Of a stretch of 64,000 nt of DNA, positions 8,789 through 17,243 are shown piece after piece. The DNA comes from Oscillatoriales cyanobacterium. Its GTDB lineage: Bacteria; Cyanobacteriota; Cyanobacteriia; Cyanobacteriales; Microcoleaceae. The notes beneath the pieces are model-generated. The model was not told the DNA's origin, did no database searches, and saw only the letters and a program-made list of their open reading frames with translations. The position numbers and the translations under genes were made by a program. Position 1 is the first letter of the stretch; every line of letters begins with the position of its first letter. The stretch covers positions 41,927-105,926 of the forward strand of contig RDYN01000016.1 of assembly GCA_004293365.1 (NCBI GenBank). Reading direction: 5' to 3'.

Positions 8789-11749
8789 CTAAGATTGAGG
8801 ATAGCGTTGTGCTAAGAAAGAGATCGCACTAGCCCGATCGCCCAAATCGCCATTCAACGCAGCCGCCAACAAATCATCCAACATCAGTTTAAACCCAGGC
8901 CCGGGCTTGTAACCCAAAGCCTTCAAGTCATTGCCGTTTAAAGGCGGCTCAACATTAGCCCACTTTGTGAGGTATTGCCAAATCTGGCGGCGGGCGCTTC
9001 GGGGACTTTGGAGGGCGATCGCAATTAACAGCGGCACCTCATAATTCCGCAACAGAAATACCAACTGACTGGGTGATTTACACTTCGGCAAATTCTCTGC
9101 TAATTCCTGATTTCCAGCTTCCAAATGTTCCAGCCGTTTAATGCTGTCAGCAGGTAACTGAAGATTTGCAGCCACCTTAACCCGATATTCCGGTGCTAAA
9201 TAAGCGATCGAAACTTCCAGCCGCATCAGCCAATCAGGAATATTGATAATTGGGAATTGGGAATTGGGCATTGGGAATTGGGCATTGGGAATTGGGCATT
9301 GGGCATCGGGCATTAGGAATTGGGCATTGGGAATAGTTTGTTCCTTCTTCCTTCTTCCTTCTTCCTTCTTTCCTCTTCCTTCTTCCTTCTTCCGACTTCC
9401 CTCTTCCTTCTTCCGACTTCCCTCGGATTTCTTCCTTCCATTCAAACATCGATCGAGCAAACGCAGCCGCCGCCATAACTCCCGATCCAACTCCAAAGTA
9501 GGATGAATGCAGCGCAAAGCCTGCAAATCTCCCAGCATTTCCAAAGCAACCTGCCAATAAGGAGCTTGCAAAATGTACTTCAATTCACTTTTGAGGCGAG
9601 TTTCCAAAGCCGGAGCTCGGCCGTTTTCCCCCTGAATGCGGTAATAAATCCCGCTTTCCAAAGCGTGGCGGATGTATCCTTCAGTCTGCGACTCTATTGA
9701 AAATCCCAGCCGCACCGCAAACCGCACCGCCCGATAAATTCGCGTCGGATCTTCGATAAAACTGTTAGCGTGCAAAACTCGAATTTGCCGCGATTCCAAA
9801 TCTTGCAAACCGCCAAAAAAATCCAACAATTCGCCGCTGCGCGGAAAACCCAACCGCACAGCCAGCGCATTAATTGTAAAATCCCTGCGGTACAAATCTT
9901 GGCGGATCGAACTCGCTTCAACTTCAGGATTTGCCGCCGGATAAGGATAAAATTCAGTACGAGCCGTAGCGATATCCAGCCACAGCGAGCCGAAAGCAGA
10001 GTCTTTGTGCCACAATAGGGCGGCGGTTTGAAATTGACCGTGAATGTCTAAACGCGAGTTGGGGTAAAGCTTTTGCAGGGCTGAGGCTAATTCGACTCCA
10101 GCGCCGGAATCGTCGGTACCGCAGTTGCCATCGACTACCAAATCAATATCTGCGATCGCCAGTTTATCATCCGTCGCTAACAGTAAATCCCGCACTGCTC
10201 CACCGACAATATAAAGTTGCCAGCCGCGCTGTTGTGCTATGTTGGCCGCGATCGACAATAATTGCCATAATTCGCTACTAATGCCCGATCGCAACAACTG
10301 CTCAACCGACTCAGATACAGGATAATTAGACAACTCAGCATTACTTCCACTATCGCGCGCTTTTTGCTGGTGCAATTCCCGCAACACGTCAGTGCGAGTC
10401 ACAATTCCCACGAGTTGGCCGTTTTCCAATACTGGCAAACGCCCGATATCGTATGTCACCATTAAAGCTTCAATTTCTGGCAGCAAGGTATCCGGGGCGA
10501 TCGTTTTTAGCTGCGGAGTCATGTAACCCTTAACTGGGGCGTGACTGAAACCGTGGTGGAGGGCGATGTCAATGTCACGGCGCGAGATAATTCCCGCCAG
10601 TCGTAGCTTGCGGGGCGGGACGCCATCGCCCGCATCGACCACTGACAGCCCCGAATGTCCGTAGCGCAGGAGGATACGGTGAGCCTCTCCGACGGAGGTT
10701 TCCGGGCGAATGCTCCGCACTGGAGAGGACATTAACTCGCGGGCTGTCGGAGGGTGGGGAATTTGAGTTTTGAGTTCCTCCGCTAATTCATTTAAAGTTA
10801 GCAGCGGATCGACATCTCGTACAGCTACGGAAGCGGCGCGGGCGTGGCCTCCACCGCCGAGGGGTTTGAACAATTCGCTGAGGTTTGTGCCTTCAATGCG
10901 CGATCGACCGATAATAGCTAAGCGGTTGGAAACTGCGGATTCAGCGATGTTGCGGTTGTCGTTTTCGCTAAATTTATAGACATTGCCTAAAAGTAGAGCA
11001 TCGCTTTCAGTTAAATCCAGCAAGCGAGAAGCTAGGGCCGAAAGTCCGGGCACGTAGGCTTCAGTGGATAGCAGCACCCAAGCTACTGTATAACCGTGCA
11101 AGGTTTCCGATCGCAAATTATTCAGCGCTTCCTTGAGCAAATCCTGCAATTGCGGAGACAAACCGGGTTCTACATATTCAGAGATTACCCGCAAACTGGC
11201 TCCTTGTTCCATCAACCACGCCAAAGCCATTGCATCTCGCGCAGTTGCGCCCTCAAAGGTGAGGGAACCTGTATCGACATGGATTCCGAGGGCCATAACT
11301 GTGGCTTCAGAAGGCTGCAGGCTGGATGTTGTATCGCCGTTTTCGGCTGCATTTTGGAGTTTTTCGCGGAGTTTTTCGACAATTAATGTGGTGGTTGCGC
11401 CGACTGCTTCGATTTGTGTCACCGTGGCGGGGATGTCTAAATCGGCTTGGAGATGGTGGTCAAAAACCGCTATTTCGTTGAGTTGTGGCAAATCCAGCCA
11501 TTCTGCGGCTTTTCCCAGTCGATCGCGCCCCGAGGCATCTACTATAGTAATCGATCGAATTTGTTGCGGATTGACCGATCGGCGTTCGATCAGCGGGTAC
11601 TCGTCGCGGTGCAGCGCCAAAAAATCCCGTACCGTCGGGTGAGATCCGCCAGTCAGCACGATTCTGCTACCGGGGCGCAGCACGCATAGTCCCACCGCCG
11701 CGCCCAAGGCGTCAAAATCTGCTGTTGTGTGGCACAAAACTAAGTCCAT
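8789..11749 (-). CDS. DHH-CBS-tRNA nucleotidyltransferase (CCA-adding/poly(A) polymerase type) fusion
   Basis: A multidomain protein of about 986 residues from ATG 11749; the frame is open to 11842, but that region belongs to a dispersed repeat. The N-terminal DHH/DHHA1 phosphoesterase part shows [24 protein letters not shown] and a Gly/His-rich [10 protein letters not shown]. Two CBS modules follow ([32 protein letters not shown]). The head domain of class II nucleotidyltransferases then appears: [12 protein letters not shown], the catalytic DIDLVVDG and [10 protein letters not shown]. The fusion is widespread in cyanobacteria and probably adds A or CCA to tRNA 3' ends. A low-complexity tract near residues 770-835 derives from repeat DNA inserted in frame. 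Confidence 0.9.
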   Translation of the reverse strand: MDLVLCHTTADFDALGAAVGLCVLRPGSRIVLTGGSHPTVRDFLALHRDEYPLIERRSVNPQQIRSITIVDASGRDRLGKAAEWLDLPQLNEIAVFDHHLQADLDIPATVTQIEAVGATTTLIVEKLREKLQNAAENGDTTSSLQPSEATVMALGIHVDTGSLTFEGATARDAMALAWLMEQGASLRVISEYVEPGLSPQLQDLLKEALNNLRSETLHGYTVAWVLLSTEAYVPGLSALASRLLDLTESDALLLGNVYKFSENDNRNIAESAVSNRLAIIGRSRIEGTNLSELFKPLGGGGHARAASVAVRDVDPLLTLNELAEELKTQIPHPPTARELMSSPVRSIRPETSVGEAHRILLRYGHSGLSVVDAGDGVPPRKLRLAGIISRRDIDIALHHGFSHAPVKGYMTPQLKTIAPDTLLPEIEALMVTYDIGRLPVLENGQLVGIVTRTDVLRELHQQKARDSGSNAELSNYPVSESVEQLLRSGISSELWQLLSIAANIAQQRGWQLYIVGGAVRDLLLATDDKLAIADIDLVVDGNCGTDDSGAGVELASALQKLYPNSRLDIHGQFQTAALLWHKDSAFGSLWLDIATARTEFYPYPAANPEVEASSIRQDLYRRDFTINALAVRLGFPRSGELLDFFGGLQDLESRQIRVLHANSFIEDPTRIYRAVRFAVRLGFSIESQTEGYIRHALESGIYYRIQGENGRAPALETRLKSELKYILQAPYWQVALEMLGDLQALRCIHPTLELDRELWRRLRLLDRCLNGRKKSEGSRKKEEGSRKKEEGRGKKEEGRRKKEQTIPNAQFLMPDAQCPIPNAQFPMPNSQFPIINIPDWLMRLEVSIAYLAPEYRVKVAANLQLPADSIKRLEHLEAGNQELAENLPKCKSPSQLVFLLRNYEVPLLIAIALQSPRSARRQIWQYLTKWANVEPPLNGNDLKALGYKPGPGFKLMLDDLLAAALNGDLGDRASAISFLAQRYPQS
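9243..9440. repeat. heptanucleotide repeats inside a coding sequence
   Basis: Two 7-base tandem arrays lie inside the nucleotidyltransferase fusion gene: an AATTGGG/CATTGGG array (9243-9335) and a CTTCCTT/CTTCCCT array (9342-9425). Because seven is not a multiple of three, they translate as 7-residue periods (EEGSRKK and NAQFPMP types). The frame stays open throughout. Confidence 0.9.
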
Positions 11750-11836
11750 AACCGAAAATCCCGCATCTCTCACTCCCAGATTAGCAATTTCTGGGGCTTT
11801 GATACCGGAGCGGGCGATCGGGCTGTAACAGGACTT

Positions 11837-11928
11837 ACGCATGGGGCTAGAAACCGGGTTCAGGTAAAAAATTTGCGGCGAAGAACCAGAAATCTAGGAA
11901 TCAACCCGGTTTCCGAGGTTTAATGCGA
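11837..11928. repeat. palindromic dispersed element, copy 2
   Basis: ACGCAT and ATGCG-type ends enclose the inverted repeat GAAACCGGGTT (11850) against AACCCGGTTTC (11903). It is related to the elements at 8661 and 17030. It lies directly upstream of the nucleotidyltransferase fusion gene. Confidence 0.65.
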
Positions 11929-12688
11929 CCTCGACTGCTTAACTCAGCCTTCAGCCTGTCTCGAACCCAGTGTTCTGTCATCAGTAAATTTGGGTAGAAA
12001 CCCCGTCCTTTTAGGACGGCTTTACGGGTATAATTTCAGTGGTCAATGACCCACCCGTGACGATGGAGGCATAAACCCGCGTCTCCAAAGCTTGCAACAA
12101 TTGCAACGGGGAAGAAAAATCGGTAGACCGGGAAAAGAGGACAGGGCAATGGGCAGTCCACCCCTAGAATCAAACAACAAAGATTTTTGTTGGTATTCGA
12201 CACATAAAACCGCTTTCTCTTGCGGGGTTAGTCTGTGGAGCGAGCATAAGACCAAATCTCCTTGAGGGTCGAGGCTGCTGCGATCGAAGCAGAAACCTAA
12301 GTTGTGAGGCTTAGGAATCACCGTCCGCGACGGTCGGTGAGTATGTGAAGTAGCGAACAATGATAAAATTGATGCAAATCTCAAGAGCCGCTGGCGCCTG
12401 TTCGCGCAACGCCCGAATTTGCACAGTCTCTTTCGTATCAATCAACCGACAATTTCTGGATTACTATCGGGATACTGTCAGTCGATTTGAGATTTGAGAT
12501 TTTAGAGTTACTCCACAGCTCGATCTGGGAGATGCAACTTTGGTCTAAAATTTTGAAATCTCCACGACGTAAGTCGGGGAATTCAACCGGTTTTTGAGCG
12601 AACCAAAAACTCTCACCTGGAATGTTTCTCTAGGTTAGGACAAACTATTTCTCATCCACAACGCACGGTTATATCGAAAGGAGAAAAG
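11929..12688. other. intergenic region with insertion-sequence debris
   Basis: About 760 bases between the fusion gene and psbZ. Hairpin CGTCCTTTTAGGACG is at about 12005-12019. A TnpB 3' remnant follows, described separately. An inverted copy of the composite AATCTAA-type repeat occupies about 12475-12585. A minus-strand open frame at 12043-12441 is antisense to the TnpB debris and is not credited as a gene. Confidence 0.6.
12170..12345 (+). pseudogene. decayed 3' end of a TnpB (IS200/IS605 family) element
   Basis: At 12269-12307 the plus strand reads SRLLRSKQKPKL and then TGA. That is the usual C-terminal tail of cyanobacterial TnpB proteins. The same frame carries a stop (TGA) a few codons upstream, so no functional protein remains. 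Directly downstream, at about 12329-12343, ACCGTC-CGC-GACGGT forms a hairpin followed by GTGAGTATGTGAAG. This is the form of the right end of these elements. Only a fragment of the original element is left. Confidence 0.6.
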
Positions 12689-12880
12689 ATGTTATCAATT
12701 CTGTTTCAATTGGTTTTACTAGCTTTGGTACTGCTGTCTTTTGTAATGGTGGTTGGCGTGCCAGTTGCTTATGCCTCTCCCCAAAACTGGAATCAGTCTA
12801 AATCGCTAATTTTTGCTGGTTCTGGTCTCTGGTTTTTGCTTGTTATTGCAGTGGGTGTATTGAACTTTTTGGTAGTTTAA
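12689..12880 (+). CDS. psbZ: photosystem II protein Z
   Basis: PsbZ (Ycf9) is a small core subunit of photosystem II in the thylakoid membrane, helping stabilise PSII and its antenna contacts. The 63-residue length is normal. Two transmembrane helices are visible ([20 protein letters not shown] and [18 protein letters not shown]), joined by the conserved lumenal segment [15 protein letters not shown] good ribosome site, AAGGAG, precedes the ATG by about six bases. It lies upstream of ribH, an arrangement I recall from other cyanobacteria. Confidence 0.95.
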   Translation: MLSILFQLVLLALVLLSFVMVVGVPVAYASPQNWNQSKSLIFAGSGLWFLLVIAVGVLNFLVV

Positions 12881-12900
12881 ATTTTCCCAGCCCGACCGCA

Positions 12901-12946
12901 GGTAGAAAGTAGAAGGTAGAAGGTAGAAGGTAGAAGGTAGAAAGCA
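12901..12946. repeat. heptanucleotide repeat GGTAGAA
   Basis: About six copies of GGTAGAA or close variants lie in the psbZ-ribH gap. Confidence 0.85.
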
Positions 12947-13110
12947 TTTGTAGGTAACTGGAAGGCCCTCGACCTGAAAACGTACCAGCCCGAATATTTC
13001 TAGATAGCAGACTGTAGGTTTTTCCAAGTGAAATCCCGAGGAGATGTTTCTGCTTTCTAAATTTTGCCTTCTTGCAAAAAAATAAATGCTAAAATCTAAA
13101 ATAGAACACT

Positions 13111-13698
13111 ATGACTGTTTTCGAGGGAACTTTTACTCAAACTGAATCTCTCCGGTTTGCAATTGTCATCGGTCGTTTTAACGATTTGATTGTCAACAAA
13201 CTTTTGGAAGGATGTCAAGATTGTTTGAAGCGCCACGGGGTTGATATCAATCCTCAGGGAAATCAAGTTGATTTTTATTGGGTTCCCGGATGTTTTGAGA
13301 TTCCTTTGGTGGCCCGCAAAGCTGCTCTTTCTGGTCGCTACGATGCGGTAATTTGTCTGGGTGCGGTAATTCGGGGTCAAACTCCGCATTTTGATTTTGT
13401 AGCTGGTGAGGTTTCTAAAGGAATTGCTGCGGCTGCTTTTCAAACTGGTGTACCGGTGATTTTTGGGGTGGTGACGACTGATACGATGCAGCAAGCTTTG
13501 GAAAGGGCGGGAATTAAAAGCAATTTGGGCTGGAATTATGCGATGAGTGCTTTGGAAATGGGCACTTTGATGCGTCAAGTTAATGGTTTGGGCGTAAACT
13601 CTTACGGTCAATTAGCTAGTGGGTCTGCTGGTCAAGTGCTGTCGGGCGAAGTAAATCTGGCTATAGCCCCGGATGTATCGTCAGATCGAATACTGTAA
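13111..13698 (+). CDS. ribH: 6,7-dimethyl-8-ribityllumazine synthase
   Basis: RibH condenses 5-amino-6-ribitylamino-uracil with 3,4-dihydroxy-2-butanone 4-phosphate in the penultimate step of riboflavin synthesis, as a cytoplasmic icosahedral or pentameric assembly. Family motifs are present: [14 protein letters not shown], the substrate loop [32 protein letters not shown] with the catalytic His, and [20 protein letters not shown]. At 195 residues it is longer than the 155-160 residue core. The extra part is a C-terminal tail of about 25 residues rich in Gly and Ser. The ATG follows an AT-rich stretch with little Shine-Dalgarno match. Confidence 0.95.
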   Translation: MTVFEGTFTQTESLRFAIVIGRFNDLIVNKLLEGCQDCLKRHGVDINPQGNQVDFYWVPGCFEIPLVARKAALSGRYDAVICLGAVIRGQTPHFDFVAGEVSKGIAAAAFQTGVPVIFGVVTTDTMQQALERAGIKSNLGWNYAMSALEMGTLMRQVNGLGVNSYGQLASGSAGQVLSGEVNLAIAPDVSSDRIL

Positions 13699-14219
13699 TT
13701 TCTACAAAGCATATTTTGCCAACAATGGCCACAATTCCCAATTCAGATTTTGACAAGTGGCAGCATTTGATTCACTTCCTGTTCAGGAACACACATACCT
13801 TCTCAAAGACCGATTCAGGAACACACATACCTTCTCAAAGACCGAGATCCTCCTAAACTTTTGAAAAATGTGGAATTGCTAGATTATCGTCTATTCCCCA
13901 AGAGGTATTATCGAATTTTGGTGTTGAATAAGGTTGAATAAATATCTGAAATCCGTTATGTTAACTTAGGTGTAAGTATTGAGGTTATCTAAACTCGATC
14001 CCCTAGCACGGATTTCAGTCTAAATGCTGTACGATAAGTATTTAACCTCTTCTTAATAAACAGCTCTGAAAACAACTTTCTAGGTTAATTGTTGAGATAA
14101 TATAAAAGGATAATTTTGTCAAGAGAGTGCCTAGAAAGCTTTTCTGCAAAAGGATTGAGAGTTTTGAAGGTCGGCCGGATACTTACAGTTACTTATCAAC
14201 ATGAAAGTGGAAAAACCTT
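13699..14219. other. intergenic region upstream of mysA
   Basis: About 520 bases. A perfect 32-base tandem duplication lies at 13782-13813 and 13814-13845. The plus-strand fragment at about 13846-13941 (reading like LLDYRLFPKRYYRILVLNKVE) may be debris of a small gene. The remainder presumably holds the mysA promoter and leader. No complete gene is seen. Confidence 0.5.
13782..13845. repeat. 32-base perfect tandem duplication
   Basis: Two identical adjacent 32-base units, each beginning TTCAGGAACACACATACC and ending in AGACCGA. Confidence 0.95.
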
Positions 14220-15458
14220 ATGGGTGACATTCAAGCAACATTTACAGCTACCGATCGAGCTTTTCAGATTGAGGGGTACGAAAAAATAGATTTCAGCTTG
14301 CTATACGTAGATGGTGCTTTCAAGCTTGAGAATCCTGAGATTGCCGATAGTTACCGCCAATTTGGTCGCTGTTTAATGGTTGTAGATGAAACAGTCTACG
14401 GTCTGTACGGTGCACAGATGCATCATTATTTCAAGCATCACCAGATAGATTTAACAGTCTTTCAGGTTAATATCAAGGAACCTGATAAGACGTTAAAAAC
14501 GTTTGAAAGCATCATAGATGCCTTCGTTGATTTCGGACTCGTGCGGAAGGAGCCTGTTTTGGTAGTCGGTGGTGGATTGACGACAGACGTAGCTGGTTAT
14601 GCCTGCTCGTCTTATCGCCGTCGGACTAACTACATTCGCGTACCCACAACCTTAATTGGCTTAATTGATGCCAGTGTGGCGATCAAAGTAGCTGTGAACC
14701 ACGGTAAGCTGAAAAACCGCCTCGGTGCTTACCACGCTTCGCAGAAAGTAATTTTAGATTTCTCTTTCCTGAAAACTCTGCCGATCGACCAAATACGAAA
14801 TGGGATGGCAGAGTTAATTAAGATCGCCGTAGTAGGTAACACAGAAATCTTTGAGTTGTTAGAAAACTACGGCGAAGCATTGCTGCACACCCATTTTGGT
14901 TATGTAGACGGCACATCGGAACTTCAAGAAGTGGCACATCGGCTCACTTACAAGGGGATTGAGTCGATGCTGGCCTTAGAAGTACCAAACCTACACGAGC
15001 TAGATTTGGATCGGGTGATTGCCTACGGTCACACTTGGAGTCCGACGCTGGAACTAACGCCGGAAATTCCGATGTTCCACGGCCACAGTGTCGCCATCGA
15101 TATGGCTTTTTCGGCGACTATTGCTGGGCAGCGGGGCTACATTTCGATCGCCGATCGCGATCGGATCTTAGGGTTAATGAGCCGCCTCGGACTAGCAATT
15201 GATAGCCCTTATCTCACATCAGAACTGCTCTGGAAAGCGACAACATCGATCAGTCGTACCCGTGATGGTCTTCAACGTGCTGCGGCTCCCCGCCCCATTG
15301 GTGAATGCTTTTTCATGAATGATTTGACTCGAGGTGAGCTGGATAAAGCCCTACTGGTTCATCGAGAAATCTGTCAGGACTATCCGCGCCGCGGCGATGG
15401 GGAAGATATGTACGTGGGGTCAGGCAGAGCTGGAAATCTTTCCACATCTGGGGTTTGA
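14220..15458 (+). CDS. mysA: demethyl-4-deoxygadusol synthase (mycosporine pathway)
   Basis: MysA is a sugar-phosphate cyclase related to dehydroquinate synthase. It converts sedoheptulose 7-phosphate to demethyl-4-deoxygadusol, the first step of mycosporine-like amino acid (UV sunscreen) synthesis. The NAD-binding [18 protein letters not shown], the [20 protein letters not shown] segment, [13 protein letters not shown] and the metal-binding [10 protein letters not shown] and [10 protein letters not shown] are all visible. The DHQS-like fold is complete at 412 residues. mysC and mysD follow, which supports MysA over 2-epi-5-epi-valiolone synthase or dehydroquinate synthase. Its stop overlaps the start of mysB, as expected for translational coupling. 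Confidence 0.92.
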   Translation: MGDIQATFTATDRAFQIEGYEKIDFSLLYVDGAFKLENPEIADSYRQFGRCLMVVDETVYGLYGAQMHHYFKHHQIDLTVFQVNIKEPDKTLKTFESIIDAFVDFGLVRKEPVLVVGGGLTTDVAGYACSSYRRRTNYIRVPTTLIGLIDASVAIKVAVNHGKLKNRLGAYHASQKVILDFSFLKTLPIDQIRNGMAELIKIAVVGNTEIFELLENYGEALLHTHFGYVDGTSELQEVAHRLTYKGIESMLALEVPNLHELDLDRVIAYGHTWSPTLELTPEIPMFHGHSVAIDMAFSATIAGQRGYISIADRDRILGLMSRLGLAIDSPYLTSELLWKATTSISRTRDGLQRAAAPRPIGECFFMNDLTRGELDKALLVHREICQDYPRRGDGEDMYVGSGRAGNLSTSGV

Positions 15459-15460
15459 CC

Positions 15461-15688
15461 GTGAGACCCGTTACCGCTGTCGGGATTTTAGCCTCTTTAC
15501 TCGAAAGTCTCGCCGAGCAATTGGCAAAAATCGATAATCTCGATCGAGCATTCTCGGCCCAATTACAACAAGCCGAAGAGTTGGCAAATAATCTCGATCC
15601 GTACCTGGATCTTTGTACCGCGCCGGAATCTCCTGCCTTAGCCGCGTTAGTGAAGCGCACTCAATCAGAAGACTGGAGTTGGACATAG
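15461..15688 (+). pseudogene. mysB: truncated mysB O-methyltransferase, 5' fragment
   Basis: The frame opens at GTG 15461 (or TTG 15455, which overlaps the mysA stop) and ends at TAG 15688 after about 75 residues. The visible sequence (GILASLLESLAEQ, LANNLDPYLDLCTAPESPALAAL, RTQSEDWS) is what I recall of the N-terminal helical part of MysB, the methyltransferase that converts demethyl-4-deoxygadusol to 4-deoxygadusol. The break comes right after EDWS, where an insertion sequence begins. The whole S-adenosylmethionine-binding domain is absent. A matching 3' remnant lies beyond the element at 16946-17005. The fragment cannot be an active methyltransferase. Confidence 0.8.
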
Positions 15689-16945
15689 CGTGCCAAATAG
15701 TTTACTAAACTTGTCCACAGTTAATTACCGAGAGGGGGTTTAACCATGTTTGCCGTCAAGCGAGCGCTAAAATTGAATAATAGGGAAGCAACCTTGATGG
15801 CAAAGCACGCAGGATTTCGGCCTGTAGTATTTAACATGGGTTTGAGCTTGCGAGTCCAAATGTACGGTGCAGGTGAGTTTTCAGACTCAAAGGTCATCAA
15901 CTACGTCAAGAAAGTTCTTACCAATCACGTCAAGAAACAACCTGAATGCGCTTGGATGAACCAGTTGTCTTCTCGTGTTTACCAAAACGCTTTGATTGAC
16001 TTGAAAGAAGCGTTCAGTCGGTATCGCTTGGGAAAAGCCGCCCATCCAAAATTTGCCAGCCGCCGAGACGGGCAATCATTCACGGTTGATTCTTCTAATG
16101 GAAAAGTTCTACTAAAATCTGGCAACAGCATCAAGATTCCTACTTTGGGGACTTTTCGGCTTCACGAGCCACTGCCGCATGGGTTTGTATCTCAAACTTT
16201 TACCATTTCAAAAGAAGGAAATCGCTGGGAGAGTTTCTTTTTGTGTTGATGCCCAAGGTTTGCCAGTCCAACAACCTGAAGGTTCTGTAGGAATTGACGT
16301 AGGTGTTAAATCTTTTGTCACCCTATCAAACTCTCAAGTATTTGATGCGCCAAAACCTCTAAAGCAAGCGAAAACCAAGCTGGCGCGGTTGCAGGGAAAG
16401 GCTCATCGGCAAATAAAAGGCTCAAACAACCAGCGCAAAACTTACAGCAAGCTCCGCAGGCTCGCGCGGACGATAGCCTGCATTCGTAAAGACTTCCTTC
16501 ACAAGTTGACAACTTATTTGGCTAAAACTTTCAAGCTAATTAAGATTGAAGACTTGAATGTTAGAGGCTGGCTGGCAAATCACAAGTTAGCTCGGGCAAT
16601 ATCTGACTTAGGTTTTTACGAATTCAGGCGACAGCTAGAGTACAAGTGCAAAATGTATGGAGCGAGCTTAGTGCTGATAGATCGATGGTTTCCCAGTTCT
16701 AAGATTTGTGCCAGTTGCGGGCATAAAAAAGATATGCCTTTAGCCGAAAGGATTTATAATTGTCCGGCTTGCGGCGTGTTGATAGACAGCGATTTAAATG
16801 CCAGGCAAGAATATTTTAAATTGGGAACCCAAGGCTATTGGGGGATAGCCTGCTTATCTTGGGATGGCCGACCACCCAACAGCGCAGGAAGTGAGTTCTG
16901 AATTTTGGCTAAAGATGGCTTTAGTTAAGTTTGGGTAAGTTTTAC
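15680..16945 (+). mobile_element. TnpB-type insertion sequence (IS200/IS605 superfamily) in mysB
   Basis: The element carries a tnpB gene but no tnpA transposase, so it is a non-autonomous or IS1341-like type. The left side has nested inverted repeats: TGGACA (15680) with TGTCCA (15712), and AGTTTACTAAACT (15699-15711). The right side has the hairpin CTAAAG-ATGG-CTTTAG at 16909-16924. The boundaries are estimated from where mysB homology stops and restarts. Such elements move as single strands through subterminal hairpins and make no target duplication. Confidence 0.7.
15746..16901 (+). pseudogene. tnpB: tnpB RNA-guided nuclease gene, frameshifted
   Basis: TnpB proteins are RNA-guided DNA nucleases encoded in IS200/IS605 elements. 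The first part (from ATG 15746) ends with a premature stop at 16249. A second frame carries the rest of the protein to 16901. Comparing frames near 16224-16235, four bases (GAGA) stand between RW and VSF codons where three are expected, so a one-base insertion is the likely cause. The catalytic RuvC parts remain: GIDVGVKSF (first Asp), KIEDLNVRG (Glu) and IDSDLNARQE (last Asp), plus the zinc finger CASCGHK...CPACG. A single reversion would restore a full-length protein. Confidence 0.85.
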
Positions 16946-17005
16946 GAAGCAGTAAGCGATTCTCTGACGGCGAGAGATGGATTGACTTTAATTCGGCGCG
17001 TTTAG
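16946..17005 (+). pseudogene. mysB: mysB 3' remnant
   Basis: One frame reads EAVSDSLTARDGLTLIRRV followed by TAG at 17003-17005. The ending RDGLTLIRRV-stop is typical of CCoAOMT-like class I O-methyltransferases, the family of MysB. It begins just after the right-end hairpin of the TnpB element. The fragment therefore looks like the last codons of the disrupted mysB, with some 170-190 codons lost between the two pieces (length inferred from the family). Confidence 0.6.
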
Positions 17006-17243
17006 TAGAACAAAACTTAGGCGTCAAAACCAAAAAAACCGGGTTTTTTGCCCAGGCGGGCTGTAACGAAGTCCGATGTCAAAAAACCCGGTTTTTAACC
17101 ACCCGTGCGTCATATCAAATCCGCGCTTCCAGAAGGCATGATTCATCTCTCTGTTCTGGAGACTCTGCGCCGGCTTCGCTTCAACAGCGGTTTAATGATT
17201 CAAAAACCACCGCTTTCTTAGAGTATTTACTTAGTAAAAAATT
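17006..17243. other. intergenic region upstream of mysC
   Basis: About 240 bases between the mysB remnant and mysC. It contains the third copy of the CCGGGTTTTTT palindromic element (17030-17100). No further methyltransferase sequence is visible. mysC may use a promoter in this gap, because co-transcription from mysA must now cross the insertion sequence. Confidence 0.5.
17030..17100. repeat. palindromic dispersed element, copy 3
   Basis: The inverted repeat AAAAAAACCGGGTTTTTT (from 17032) pairs with AAAAAACCCGGTTTTT (17081-17096). It is related to the elements at 8661 and 11837. Confidence 0.7.

Noticed and set aside
9234..9557. 107-residue minus-strand frame inside the tRNA nucleotidyltransferase fusion
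   Set aside because: It is the alternative reading of the heptanucleotide array, which is open in several frames.
12043..12441. 132-residue minus-strand open frame
   Set aside because: It runs antisense through TnpB debris and right-end hairpins; no ribosome site and no recognisable protein.
13096..13611. 171-residue open frame antisense to ribH
   Set aside because: Fully overlaps a certain gene and has no protein-like character.
13846..13941. Possible toxin gene remnant upstream of mysA
   Set aside because: About 30 residues with a weak RelE-like feel, no start and no antitoxin; too short to support.
16954..16977. Alternative reading KRFSDGER directly after the TnpB element as a direct continuation of MysB
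   Set aside because: KRFSDGE resembles the segment I recall after EDWS in MysB, but the frame then continues unlike MysB. The other frame ends in RDGLTLIRRV-stop, a better fit to the family C-terminus. An alignment would decide.
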